This document shows positions 7,866-16,493 of a stretch of DNA of 64,000 bases, piece after piece (the stretch's first letter is position 1; every line of letters starts with the position of its first letter). The position numbers were made by a program, and so were the translations under genes. The notes beneath the pieces are model-generated. The model searched no databases. It saw only the letters and a list, made by a program, of their open reading frames with translations, and was not told the DNA's origin. This DNA comes from JBCAXA01 sp039183535 (lineage in GTDB: Bacteria; Pseudomonadota; Gammaproteobacteria; Steroidobacterales; Woeseiaceae), in the NCBI GenBank assembly GCA_039183535.1, contig JBCDBO010000001.1:1-64000 (forward strand). Direction: 5' to 3'.

Positions 7866-8920
7866 GTCACGGCTACGTAACGGTCCAATGGAACCGCCGC
7901 AAAGTCTGGTACGACGTCATACTGTGGCTGGCGATCATTGCCTATCTCGGCGTATACGTCGTAGCCAGTAGCCTCACGAACAGCGGTGCAGAAGCGTTAA
8001 GCGACGAGATCATTCTGATCCGGGCGCTAGCATCGTGCGCGTTTGTCCTACTGACACTGATACTGTGTATCGGCCCACTCGCACGGTTGAATCGGCGGTT
8101 CTTACCACTGCTCTACAACCGGCGGCATCTCGGCGTTTCGATGTTTGTCATCGCCCTCGCCCACGCCATTCTCGCGACGCTCTGGTATCACGGATTCGGC
8201 GTAATCTCGCCGCTTGAGTCGCTGTTCACCTGGCCAGCCGATATCAACACGATTAGCGACATTCCATTTCAACCACTCGGTGCGCTGGCTTTGGTCTTGC
8301 TGCTGTTGCTCGCCGCGACCAGTCACGACTACTGGAACACGAATCTTGGTGCCCCGCTTTGGAAAGCGCTGCACATGCTGGTCTACGTCGCGTACGCGGC
8401 AATGTTGGCACATGTCGCGCTCGGCGCTCTGCAAGAATCGAATACGGGGTTCAGCACAGCGATGGCAGCCGGCAGCCTGAGCGTCGTCAGCGCATTGCAC
8501 CTGGCCAGCGCTTTCGTGGCAAGCGGACCGACGGTGCGTCACGCTAAAAAAACCTGGGTCGGTGTCGGCTCGTGGCGTGAGATCGACGACAACTGCGGTA
8601 TCACCGTGGACATAGGCGGAACTGAGCGTATCGCCGTTTTTCGGTATGACGGCTATAAGGTGGCCGCCGTCAGCAACGTCTGCCGACATCAAAATGGACC
8701 ACTCGGTGAGGGCCGAGTCATCGATGGTTGCATTACGTGCCCTTGGCACGGATTTCAGTACCGGCCCGAAGACGGTCGCTCACCGCCACCGTTCACCGAC
8801 ATCATCTCAACCTACGATGTCCGCATCGACGGTGAGCAGATACTGATCAACCCAACGCCATTGCCGCCTGGGACAGCACGGCCAGTCGCGATTATTGAGG
8901 AGGCCGCTAATGTCGTCTGA
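7862..8920 (+). CDS. Ferric-reductase-like transmembrane protein fused to a Rieske [2Fe-2S] domain
   Basis: This 352-residue protein joins about six transmembrane helices to a C-terminal Rieske domain. The N-terminal region (about 15-225) resembles the ferric reductase-like/YedZ cytochrome b fold, with candidate haem-ligand histidines in ALAHAILATLWYHG and WKALHMLVYVAYAAMLAH. The Rieske domain is intact: C274 and H276 in CRHQ, and C293 and H296 in CPWH. It most likely passes electrons through the inner membrane between haem b and a [2Fe-2S] centre. Translation begins at a GTG overlapping the previous stop. It is the only obviously redox-competent product of the operon. Electron donor, acceptor and substrate are unknown. 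Confidence 0.85.
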   Translation: MSHGYVTVQWNRRKVWYDVILWLAIIAYLGVYVVASSLTNSGAEALSDEIILIRALASCAFVLLTLILCIGPLARLNRRFLPLLYNRRHLGVSMFVIALAHAILATLWYHGFGVISPLESLFTWPADINTISDIPFQPLGALALVLLLLLAATSHDYWNTNLGAPLWKALHMLVYVAYAAMLAHVALGALQESNTGFSTAMAAGSLSVVSALHLASAFVASGPTVRHAKKTWVGVGSWREIDDNCGITVDIGGTERIAVFRYDGYKVAAVSNVCRHQNGPLGEGRVIDGCITCPWHGFQYRPEDGRSPPPFTDIISTYDVRIDGEQILINPTPLPPGTARPVAIIEEAANVV

Positions 8921-9704
8921 CAACGACGATTTTTACGTCGGCTACTTGCCGACGCCACCGAGGCTAGTGCGCTGGTACAGCGTGCTGGTGCCACTGCTCA
9001 TTGCTGCGGCTGGCGGCTTTGGATTCTGGCTGGCGGGGTCCCAGCAAGCTGTCGGCGAAGGCGCCTGGGCCTTCGGCGACACAAGCACGATAGAAGGCAC
9101 CCTGAATGCTCGACCGTATCCGCACGTCGTAACACCGAGCGGCGACTCGGTATTGCTCGTTCGCGAAGGCAAACGCGGCGTCGATGCGTGGGCCGAGGCG
9201 CTTGATGGTCAATCCGTGCAAGTGAGCGGGTTTGCGATCGAGCGTGGTACTTGGCGGATGCTAGAGATCGCATCCGCCGATGCCATGGTGGCGACGAGTA
9301 CGATCGTTGCACCGCAGAGCGAGCCGCTAACGAGGCACTTCGGCGAGAATACGTTGCGCGGAGAGATCGTCGACTCGAAGTGCTTCCTCGGTGTCATGAA
9401 ACCCGGTAATGGCCTCGTACACCGCGCATGCGCGGAGCTGTGCGTCCGCGGCGGTATGCCGCCAATGCTCATCGCAGAGTCAGCCAGTGGCGAGCGCGCG
9501 GGGTATCTGCTCGTTACGCCGGACGGTGGCAGCGCCAAGACGCTGGTTGCGGGTAAGGTCGGCGTACCGATTACGGTTTCCGGTAGCGTTACCGCAGTTG
9601 GCACGCTCCGCTACCTAAGCGTCACCGCCGCAACCATCACATTGCAGACCGTGGCTGCGACAAGCTCGCCCGACTGGTGTCGACTTCCGGCAAGCGACGG
9701 GTAG
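8910..9704 (+). CDS. Membrane-anchored protein with a conserved-looking Cys motif, unknown function
   Basis: This is a protein of about 264 residues with one transmembrane helix (about 22-42) and a large domain expected outside the cytoplasm. The start at 8910 is chosen because a GAGGAGG ribosome binding site lies immediately upstream; the gene overlaps the preceding one by 11 nt. The notable segment is GEIVDSKCFLGVMKPG followed by LVHRACAELCVRGGMPPMLI, with C158, H171, C174 and C178, which could bind a metal or haem or form disulfides. The rest looks beta-rich. I do not recognise a named domain. As the last gene of the five-gene unit it is a candidate periplasmic partner of the Rieske/cytochrome protein. 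Another Cys lies near the C-terminus (PDWCRL). Confidence 0.75.
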   Translation: MSSDNDDFYVGYLPTPPRLVRWYSVLVPLLIAAAGGFGFWLAGSQQAVGEGAWAFGDTSTIEGTLNARPYPHVVTPSGDSVLLVREGKRGVDAWAEALDGQSVQVSGFAIERGTWRMLEIASADAMVATSTIVAPQSEPLTRHFGENTLRGEIVDSKCFLGVMKPGNGLVHRACAELCVRGGMPPMLIAESASGERAGYLLVTPDGGSAKTLVAGKVGVPITVSGSVTAVGTLRYLSVTAATITLQTVAATSSPDWCRLPASDG

Positions 9705-10313
9705 TTAATACGGGGTTTCGTCGAGCTCGGTGATCCAAAAATCGGGCGCTTCCTCGCCGATTAGCGGTGCAATAGCCTGCATTGCCTCATCCTCAGCCCA
9801 CAAAAAATCGCCGAATGCGATTGGTACGATATCGACGAAACGCCCGGTACCCGCCGCCATCGCATTCGCCAATCGGTAGCGGCCATCGACCGCGTTTAGC
9901 GACTCAATGGTTCGGTAGGCATTGACAATCGCTTGGGAATCATCTGGCTCTAGATACGCGAAGACCGTCGCGTTAACGGCTGTATCGTATGCGGCTGTCG
10001 TCGTCTTAGCCGTTCCGAAGCCACGGTAAGCGTAGGGCAGCGGCTCCTTACCTTGCTGTCGTGCATCGCGGTCGGCAATCGTTTTGGGCAACAAATCGAG
10101 ATGGTACTGACGCGCCTCTACGAGCTTCGCGTAATTGGCCCGCAACTCATCGAGCATATTTCGCTGGCTCTCGGCGACGAATTGATCCCGCTCGTGATCC
10201 TCGTACCATTCGCTCGCCCAAATACCGAGAACGACGCCGAAAATAATAGCGATCACTTCAAAGATCGCGACGCCAAAAGAGCGCTTGCTGTAAGCACCGT
10301 CAGATGCAGCCAT
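9705..10313 (-). CDS. Membrane-anchored hypothetical protein
   Basis: This 202-residue protein has one N-terminal transmembrane helix (about 14-33, IFEVIAIIFGVVLGIWASEW). A charged helical region with coiled-coil character follows (DHERDQFVAESQRNMLDELRANYAKLVEAR), then a soluble domain. The architecture resembles small single-pass proteins with an EVxxIxxGxxLgiW-type anchor found in many marine Proteobacteria, for which no function is known. It ends directly against the stop of the redox operon on the opposite strand, so the two units are convergent and probably unrelated. No catalytic motif is seen. Confidence 0.7.
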   Translation of the reverse strand: MAASDGAYSKRSFGVAIFEVIAIIFGVVLGIWASEWYEDHERDQFVAESQRNMLDELRANYAKLVEARQYHLDLLPKTIADRDARQQGKEPLPYAYRGFGTAKTTTAAYDTAVNATVFAYLEPDDSQAIVNAYRTIESLNAVDGRYRLANAMAAGTGRFVDIVPIAFGDFLWAEDEAMQAIAPLIGEEAPDFWITELDETPY

Positions 10314-10374
10314 TGGATTTCACTCGGTGACCCATAAGCAAGGCTCAGAGTACACGCGAATACTCGAGCCGTCG

Positions 10375-11859
10375 CTAACGCACGCGGACTTGCAGAACCA
10401 ACTGAAAACTTGGGCTTGCACCAGCGCTAGCACCGCTCATCGTCCCGCTCGGTTGGATCCGAACTGCCGTGATCGCCGGATCGAAACCAGCGGCATCCGG
10501 TGCCGGGCTATGATCAAACGGTTCGGCGCCACCTGGGTTCGCGCTAAACGTCACTGCCGTTGCGTAGGTGTAACTCAGGCCACTCGGCACGGCGCCGTCG
10601 ACAAACCGTATCGGGTCAGCGCTCGACGTGTCGACAAATAACTCGACGTTTTCCGACAGTATGTCCTCGATCAGTAACGTACCGGCATCGACATCGCCTG
10701 CGCCCTCATTGGTCACCGAGATGGTGTACTGCGCGATGGAGCCAGGGATAGCGAACGGGCTGCTGGTGCCGTTGATCGGATCGAAAATGGTCTGCGACAC
10801 TTTGGCGATCCGCAGTGCAGGCAATGGCCGTGTTTCTAGACAAACGTCATCCAGATGCCAAAAGTCGAAGGGCGCCCCCGAGCCACCGGTCTGCGTAAAT
10901 CGCAACTGAAAATTGGCGTGGCGGCTGGCCACCGGTAAGGCATAACGACGCACGAAAGTTTGGCCAGGCGTACCGGAGCCGGCGAAGCGCTCGAGTTCGA
11001 TCCACGCCGCTGTGTCATCGAGATATTCAATGACGAAGTCTTCGATGCCGTCCGGGTTTTCACTAAAGCTATCGGCACCACGGCGAACCCAAACCGATAC
11101 GGCATCGAAGCTTGCGTCACTCGTATCGACAGTCGCTGTCGTGACACTAACCGGACCACCGTTGGTAAAAAGACTGGAACTGGGGGACTGGAACGTCACG
11201 CCACTTACCCCGGCCGAGCCGGCACCACTGGCGGAGATCGTCCAAGCGCTTGGAATACCGGCCGTGAACTCCTCGCACTGTCCGACGCCCCAGGCAGGTG
11301 GCGGCGAAATTTCGGTCAGCAAAATATCGTCAAAGTGATAGAAATCGAAACCGACGCCGGAGCCATTGGTCTGGCGAAAACGTAGCGCCAATGTGCCGTG
11401 CAGTGCGTCGGGCGGCAAAATGATCGTCTCATTGAGAATCTGACCGTTCACACCGCTACCGAGGTAGGTTCGCAGGGCACCGAAGCTGCCATCGGCACGT
11501 CGGTATTCAAGTACAAGATCTTCACCGGCATCTGTATCTTCGCTAAACGCATCGCTACCGCGGCGAAACCAAAACGTCAACCGCGCTGCCGGCACGGTCG
11601 CGTTAATCGACGGACTGGTGGCGGTGACGGCACCGTAGCGAGTGAAGCCACCGCGGGTTGGCGAATTGGAAACGTCTACGCCCGTCAAAATGCCAGCGCG
11701 CGATGCATCAGAGACAGTCCAGGGCGCGATACTGCCGCGCTCGAAGTTATCGCTAAACAGCGTATCACCGGGCGCCGCGACGAGCGGCCCGGCCAACGCC
11801 AATAGGCAACCACCGACGAGCACGGCAACACGGCGCCGCGCTGGCGAGAATCCCGACAT
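10375..11859 (-). CDS. Exported surface-type protein with two tandem beta domains and a DUF11-like end
   Basis: This 494-residue protein has a signal peptide (hydrophobic core VLVGGCLLALAGPLVAAP) and three beta-rich parts. Two homologous modules of about 140-150 residues each contain RRGSDAFSEDTDAGEDLVLEY and RRGADSFSENPDGIEDFVIEY type segments and end in FDFYHFDDI and FDFWHLDDV, suggesting an internal duplication of a MAM- or jelly-roll-like fold. The last part (about 350-494) resembles the DUF11 extracellular repeat (SVTNEGAGDVDAGTLLIEDIL). No PEP-CTERM, LPXTG-like or other anchor is visible at the C-terminus, so it is probably secreted or loosely attached. Function unknown; adhesion or matrix binding is plausible. 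Confidence 0.75.
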   Translation of the reverse strand: MSGFSPARRRVAVLVGGCLLALAGPLVAAPGDTLFSDNFERGSIAPWTVSDASRAGILTGVDVSNSPTRGGFTRYGAVTATSPSINATVPAARLTFWFRRGSDAFSEDTDAGEDLVLEYRRADGSFGALRTYLGSGVNGQILNETIILPPDALHGTLALRFRQTNGSGVGFDFYHFDDILLTEISPPPAWGVGQCEEFTAGIPSAWTISASGAGSAGVSGVTFQSPSSSLFTNGGPVSVTTATVDTSDASFDAVSVWVRRGADSFSENPDGIEDFVIEYLDDTAAWIELERFAGSGTPGQTFVRRYALPVASRHANFQLRFTQTGGSGAPFDFWHLDDVCLETRPLPALRIAKVSQTIFDPINGTSSPFAIPGSIAQYTISVTNEGAGDVDAGTLLIEDILSENVELFVDTSSADPIRFVDGAVPSGLSYTYATAVTFSANPGGAEPFDHSPAPDAAGFDPAITAVRIQPSGTMSGASAGASPSFQLVLQVRVR

Positions 11860-11984
11860 GTTTCAATCGCTTAGTGCGTCCCAATTCGGAATTTTAGGGA
11901 GCCGTGTAGCCCCCGGACGGGACTTTAGTCACAGTCGATCGTCAAGCGACTTACCAATAACCGGACAGTGAGACCTACGTCACA

Positions 11985-12278
11985 TTAGCGTCGCTGCTTG
12001 GACCATGACCAAACAACGCGACCGACGATCTGCGGCCACGGCAGCGTGCCAAGTTGCACGCCGACATCGTGCCGCGGGTTATCGCCACGGACGGTAACGC
12101 CGTTCGCGCCGTGGGTATCGACCCGCTTGATCAGCAAGCCTAGGGCGGGATGGTCGAGCAAAACGACCGTACCGCTGCCGAGGAAACGCCTCGGCAGCGG
12201 TACGGCGAGACAAACGTCGCCATCGTTAAACGATGGCTGCATGCTGTTGCCGCGCACGCGGACGAGCCGCGGGCGCAT
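11985..12278 (-). CDS. sodX: Nickel-type superoxide dismutase maturation protease
   Basis: This 97-residue serine protease of the S24/S26 signal-peptidase-like group removes the N-terminal leader of Ni-SOD to expose the nickel-binding histidine. The catalytic serine lies in RGNSMQPSF (S12) and the lysine in GLLIKRVD (K51), and the conserved RGDNP box follows. It is small and has no membrane anchor, as usual for SodX. It starts only 6 nt after the sodN stop on the same strand, so the two form an operon, which is the strongest support for the assignment. Confidence 0.92.
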   Translation of the reverse strand: MRPRLVRVRGNSMQPSFNDGDVCLAVPLPRRFLGSGTVVLLDHPALGLLIKRVDTHGANGVTVRGDNPRHDVGVQLGTLPWPQIVGRVVWSWSKQRR

Positions 12279-12284
12279 CGCAAG

Positions 12285-12773
12285 TTAGCCGAGTTTCGGG
12301 TAAACGACCTGCTCGCTCGGCGGGTATGGGCACTCCGCCGTGAACGTATCGACGCCTTTGGTCGCCCAAAACGAAGCGGCGAACTCATTGACCAGTTCGA
12401 GCAACTTGACGCCGTTGGCGCGATCGATGTGCTGCTTGCAGGCGGAACCGGCCAACATAATGTTGTGGACCAGCGCATGCGTATCCGGGAATTTCTCAAA
12501 CTGCGGCGCTTTGAAGTAGTCACCCCAGATGACTCGAACCTCCGCTTTGACCTTCTCCGCGTGGATTTCTTTCTCGCGAACGAGACGCGCCAACTGCGCA
12601 TGATCAGCAAGGCTTGGCGAGTCTTTGGCTTCGATTTCGCCAATGAGGTCGAGGAATCGAATGACGCTCAGCGCCGCAATCTGCGCCGTCGACGGGTCAT
12701 AAATTTTGCAGGGAATATCGCAGTGGGCGCTGGCCGTATCGAGGTCCAGCGAATTGATTACGCGGCCGATCAT
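12285..12773 (-). CDS. sodN: Nickel superoxide dismutase
   Basis: This 162-residue enzyme dismutes superoxide using one nickel ion per subunit. A 16-residue leader precedes HCDIPCKIY, the nickel hook. After cleavage, His1, Cys2 and Cys6 (H17, C18, C22 of the precursor) bind nickel and Tyr9 is in its usual place. The rest is the four-helix-bundle body of the family. The ATG at 12773 is preferred over an upstream in-frame start because an AAGGAG ribosome binding site sits at the right spacing and the product begins like known SodN precursors. The maturation protease follows directly. The 202-nt gap to the divergent peptidase gene must hold its promoter; a TTGACA-like hexamer is present near 12829-12834 on the minus strand, but the matching -10 is unclear. 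Confidence 0.96.
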   Translation of the reverse strand: MIGRVINSLDLDTASAHCDIPCKIYDPSTAQIAALSVIRFLDLIGEIEAKDSPSLADHAQLARLVREKEIHAEKVKAEVRVIWGDYFKAPQFEKFPDTHALVHNIMLAGSACKQHIDRANGVKLLELVNEFAASFWATKGVDTFTAECPYPPSEQVVYPKLG

Positions 12774-12975
12774 CGGTGTTCTCCTTCGGTGGTCGGGGCT
12801 GTGCGGGGGATCGCAATGTCGAGGTGTTGTCAACGCATCGAATAGTCGCGGCCGACACACCAGCGCCAAGCTTAAGCGGGCAAGGTACGTTCGGCAAGAC
12901 CAACATCGGCCGTGAAACTCGCGCCGAGATGCTTAAAAATGCAGGGAAACAAGATCGCATACCGGGGAAACGAAC

Positions 12976-14922
12976 ATGACGTTCCGACATTTCAGCATCG
13001 CTGTGGCGCTGCTGTTCGTCCAGCCGTACGCCGCGGCTCAGACACCTGCCGATATTCCAGCGGCGCATTTCGCCGAGCTGCCGGGTTTCACCGGCGCCAA
13101 GCTGTCGCCAGATGGCAAGTATCTCGCCTACCTATACCCGATCGAAGGGAGGTGGTTTTTGGTCGTGCACGACCTTGCGACCCAAACGAACTTTCGCATC
13201 CCGCCGCCGGGAGAACTCGACTATCGCTGGCTGCGCTGGGCGAACGACCACACGATCGTCTACTCGCTCGTGTTCTCGGCAGAACGCGATCTGACCGAAA
13301 CGACGGAAACACGCTTAATCGCGTTTGATGTAAATACAAAAGAAAACAAATCGATCATCATCCCTGCCGAGAAAACCGGCGGCGTAGGCAGCCGAACAGC
13401 GCGTGAGAAATATGCCAACGCGCAATTCCAAGCCGATGTTATCGATTGGTTACCCAATGAGCCTTACCACGTTTTGGTAGCGCTCGATGAAGACCAAGAC
13501 GGTACCGATGAGGTTCGGCGGGTCGACATTCGAACGGGTAAATTCAAGATCGTGCAACGCTGGGCTAGCGGCGTGCAGCACTACATGACCGACCAAGCGC
13601 ATAGCGTCCGTGTCGCCTGGGGCATCAACAACATCCAAGAGACTACACTGGCGATCAAAACGACCGACGGTGAGTGGGTTAACCACAACGGGTCGGATTG
13701 GTACCAGCAAGGTTGGTTCCCGCAAGGATTCTCAAGCGACCCGGAACTGCTGTACGTCGCCGGAATCGCGGCAAACGGGCGTGCGGCGTACGCGCTGCTG
13801 AATACCGATACAGGCGACCTCGGCGATCCGATAACCGCCGATCCCAACGTTGATATGGGGGCGTTAATTGAACATCCGTGGACCGGGCAACCGTTCGGCA
13901 TTAGCTACATGAGCCGAACCGGGGGCAAGATCCACTTTCTCGATGATAAATTTGGCGGGTTGTACCGGGCGATCGGCAAAGCACTACCGGGTACAGCGAA
14001 CCGCATTGCAAGTGTTAGTGCCGATGAGCGTAAGGTCGTTGTCGTCGCCAGTAGTGAGCGCGAAGCTGGGATGGTGCTTATCTGGGATCGTAATGCCGGC
14101 ACGATGGACCCATTTGGATGGTATTACCAGCAACTCGATCCCGAACAAATGAGCCCCGTGCGTGCGATTAGCTACGAAGCGCGTGATGGAACGTTGATAC
14201 CCGGTTTCATGACGGTCCCGCTAGGTACCGAGGCCATCGAGCTACCCGCTGTCGTTTTGCCGCATGGCGGACCGCACGCACGCGACGACGGCAGCTTCGA
14301 CTACCTGGCGCAGTTTCTCGCATCGCGCGGCTACCTGGTGTTGCAACCAAACTTCCGTGGATCGACTGGCTATGGCGCCGCCTTTGAAAGTGCGGGCCGT
14401 AACCAGTGGGGCGGCCTCATGCAAGACGACGTCGACGACGGCGCTCAATGGCTCATCGACGAGGGCTACGCCGAGGCGGATCGTGTAGCCATCGCTGGTT
14501 GGTCGTACGGCGGTTATTCCGCCGCGATGGGGCTCATCAAGTCGCCAGATCTCTACCAGTGCGGTGTTGGAATAAATGGCGTCTACAACTTGCCGCAGGT
14601 CATCGTCGACGATCAATAGTACATTGGTGGCTCGACCTGGGTAAGAAGCATGGGCCTTGACGGTGAGCGCTCGAAATCAGTCTCACCGGTGCACCGTGCC
14701 GACGATATTGAGGCGCCGTTTTTGATCATCCAGTCGGAAGACGATGTCCGCGTACAATCGTACAACGCGACCGATCTAGCGCGTGCGCTTGATCGACGGG
14801 ACAAACCGCACAAAATCGTAATGGTGCCTCGCGGCGGGCACTCGATGTTTGATGCGGCATCGCGAGAGACTGTGCTGATTGAAACGGAGCAGTTCCTCGC
14901 GAGCTGCCTCGGCGGAGACTAA
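12976..14922 (+). pseudogene. S9 family (prolyl oligopeptidase-type) peptidase interrupted by an in-frame TAG
   Basis: One continuous frame of 648 sense positions is broken by a single TAG at 14617-14619 (codon 548). The first part has a signal peptide (FSIAVALLFVQPYAAAQ), a beta-propeller region and the start of the alpha/beta hydrolase domain, with nucleophile Ser510 in GWSYGGYSA. After the stop the same frame continues as YIGGSTWVRSMGLDGE and carries the remaining triad residues, Asp590 in QSEDDVRV and His622 in RGGHSM. A full-length product would be a normal exported S9C-type dipeptidyl or acylaminoacyl peptidase; the truncated one lacks Asp and His and should be inactive. No frameshift is needed, so one substitution explains it: recent pseudogenisation, a sequencing error or readthrough. 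Its end overlaps the convergent nucleotidase gene by 4 nt. Confidence 0.9.
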
Positions 14923-16454
14923 CGCTCGATCGCGGTTGCTCGACCGATAGGCGGCGCGCTGACACGCGTACCGGCAAACGCAGCGAGCAACGCATCCCCA
15001 AAACCAAGCTCAAGCAGTTCGCTGTCGCTCGCGGCAGCGAATTGCGTGTAGCGGTCACCGCCTTTCGCAAGAATCTCAACCGTGCCGACGGTGTACAGTT
15101 GCGCATCCATCAGTGGCGCACCACCAACCAGCGCCTCGACCAGCCGTTGGCCGATCGGTTGATTGAGGTCATAGCGGATGCTGATGCCCGACAGTTGTAA
15201 AAACCCGCGCTCAAGCGACAGTCCTTGCTCGAGGACGTCGCGGAGTACGCTTCCGGGTAGAACGACGCGTGCGACTCTGTCCTCGAATGGAAACGCATCG
15301 AGCAAGTCGACACGTCGTACATCGCCGGCCGCAATGTCTTTGCGCAGCGCGCCGGACGGCATCAAACCAACGTCGGCACCAGCGGCGTGGCGGACGATGT
15401 CGGCGAACGCATTTCCCTGCGACGACTCGGCGTAGTAGCGACGCGTTAGCGGTGCGTCAAGCTGGCCGACCACGGTGTAGACGTCCGCATGTTGCGCCCG
15501 ATACTCAGCCAAGCGCTCAGCCACCGGTAGACTCGGTTCGAGTTCGTCCGCATTGACGACCACCAATCGACCCGATTCAAAGCTGACCCCACCATCGTCG
15601 CCTTTGACGAACTCCAGTACACCGAGATGCTGACCCTGACCGAAGGTTTGCATGACGACGGTACCGGTCGCTGGGTGAATAAGCGGCGTGCGCGTACCGG
15701 CGTCCGTATGGCCGGCGAGAATCGCATCGATGCCGGTAACGGCACCTGCTAATTCAAGGTTGGCGGCATTGCCTCGCTGCACGGCGGCATCGGCCTCATC
15801 GTCGGTCTGCATTGGCGCGGTCATGCCTTGATGCGTAAGCACGATCACAAGATCGCAGTCATCGCGCAGCCGCTGTACCCAGCGTCGGACAACCGCTGTG
15901 GGCTTAGCCACATCGAGACCGGCAATGTTCGACGGAATTAACGCTGTGGCCGCATCTTGGCCGAGTATACCGACGACACCAACGCGGATACCGCCGCGCT
16001 CAATGATCGTGTATGGCTTGGCAAAGGCGTGCGTCGTGCCAGCGTAAAACAGATTGGAGCCGAGCACCGGAAAGGGCACTCTGTGTTGCTGCGCCTCGAA
16101 TTCTTGCCAACCGTACTCGAACTCATGGTTGCCGATGACCATCGCGTCATAACCGATCAGCGCCATCAAATCGAAGGACACAGCCCCGCGTGTCAGCCGC
16201 GCTAGCGTCCCAGTAAAAATATCGCCGGCGTCGAACAGAAAAAATACGTCCGATTCAGACCGAATCAACTCGACGAGCGTCGCGAGCTCTGCGATACCGC
16301 CAATGTTGTCGATGTCATCGCGCCAATACGCGGCAACAGGGTCGTAGGCGCTCTCGAAGTCATTTGTAAAGGCGATCGTGACTCGCTGATCAGCCGAGGT
16401 TAGTACCGGCGCGACGATAATAAGGGCGCTGAGAAGCCGTAAGAACGCTTGCAT
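14919..16454 (-). CDS. Exported 5'-nucleotidase/metallophosphoesterase family protein
   Basis: This 511-residue protein has a signal peptide, an N-terminal calcineurin-like metallophosphatase domain and a C-terminal 5'-nucleotidase substrate domain (QGNAFADIVRHAAGADVGLM, YTVGTVEILAKGGDRY). It should hydrolyse nucleotides or related phosphoesters in the periplasm. Recognisable metal ligands are D32 (TND), D78 (FDAGD), N109 and H110 (GNHEFEYG), H208 (VLTHQG) and H249 (AGHTD). Two positions differ from UshA-type enzymes: E34 replaces the His of the TNDxH motif and D251 replaces the Gln or His of the GHxQ/H motif. Both belong to the same metal site. The segment after motif I (ESAYDP, YWRDDI) resembles a subfamily I recall with the same TNDFES sequence. 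Substrate is uncertain. Confidence 0.85.
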   Translation of the reverse strand: MQAFLRLLSALIIVAPVLTSADQRVTIAFTNDFESAYDPVAAYWRDDIDNIGGIAELATLVELIRSESDVFFLFDAGDIFTGTLARLTRGAVSFDLMALIGYDAMVIGNHEFEYGWQEFEAQQHRVPFPVLGSNLFYAGTTHAFAKPYTIIERGGIRVGVVGILGQDAATALIPSNIAGLDVAKPTAVVRRWVQRLRDDCDLVIVLTHQGMTAPMQTDDEADAAVQRGNAANLELAGAVTGIDAILAGHTDAGTRTPLIHPATGTVVMQTFGQGQHLGVLEFVKGDDGGVSFESGRLVVVNADELEPSLPVAERLAEYRAQHADVYTVVGQLDAPLTRRYYAESSQGNAFADIVRHAAGADVGLMPSGALRKDIAAGDVRRVDLLDAFPFEDRVARVVLPGSVLRDVLEQGLSLERGFLQLSGISIRYDLNQPIGQRLVEALVGGAPLMDAQLYTVGTVEILAKGGDRYTQFAAASDSELLELGFGDALLAAFAGTRVSAPPIGRATAIER

Positions 16455-16493
16455 CGATGCAGAGTAGCAGGAAAGTCGCTACCGCTCGGTGTG

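Noticed and set aside
12150..12845. A 231-residue plus-strand frame opposite the nickel SOD gene
   Set aside because: Antisense shadow of a well-supported gene; no ribosome binding site or recognisable motif.
14617..14619. TAG as a pyrrolysine or programmed readthrough codon
   Set aside because: No pyl genes or recognised context are visible; S9 peptidases are not known to use pyrrolysine, and ordinary mutation or sequencing error is simpler.
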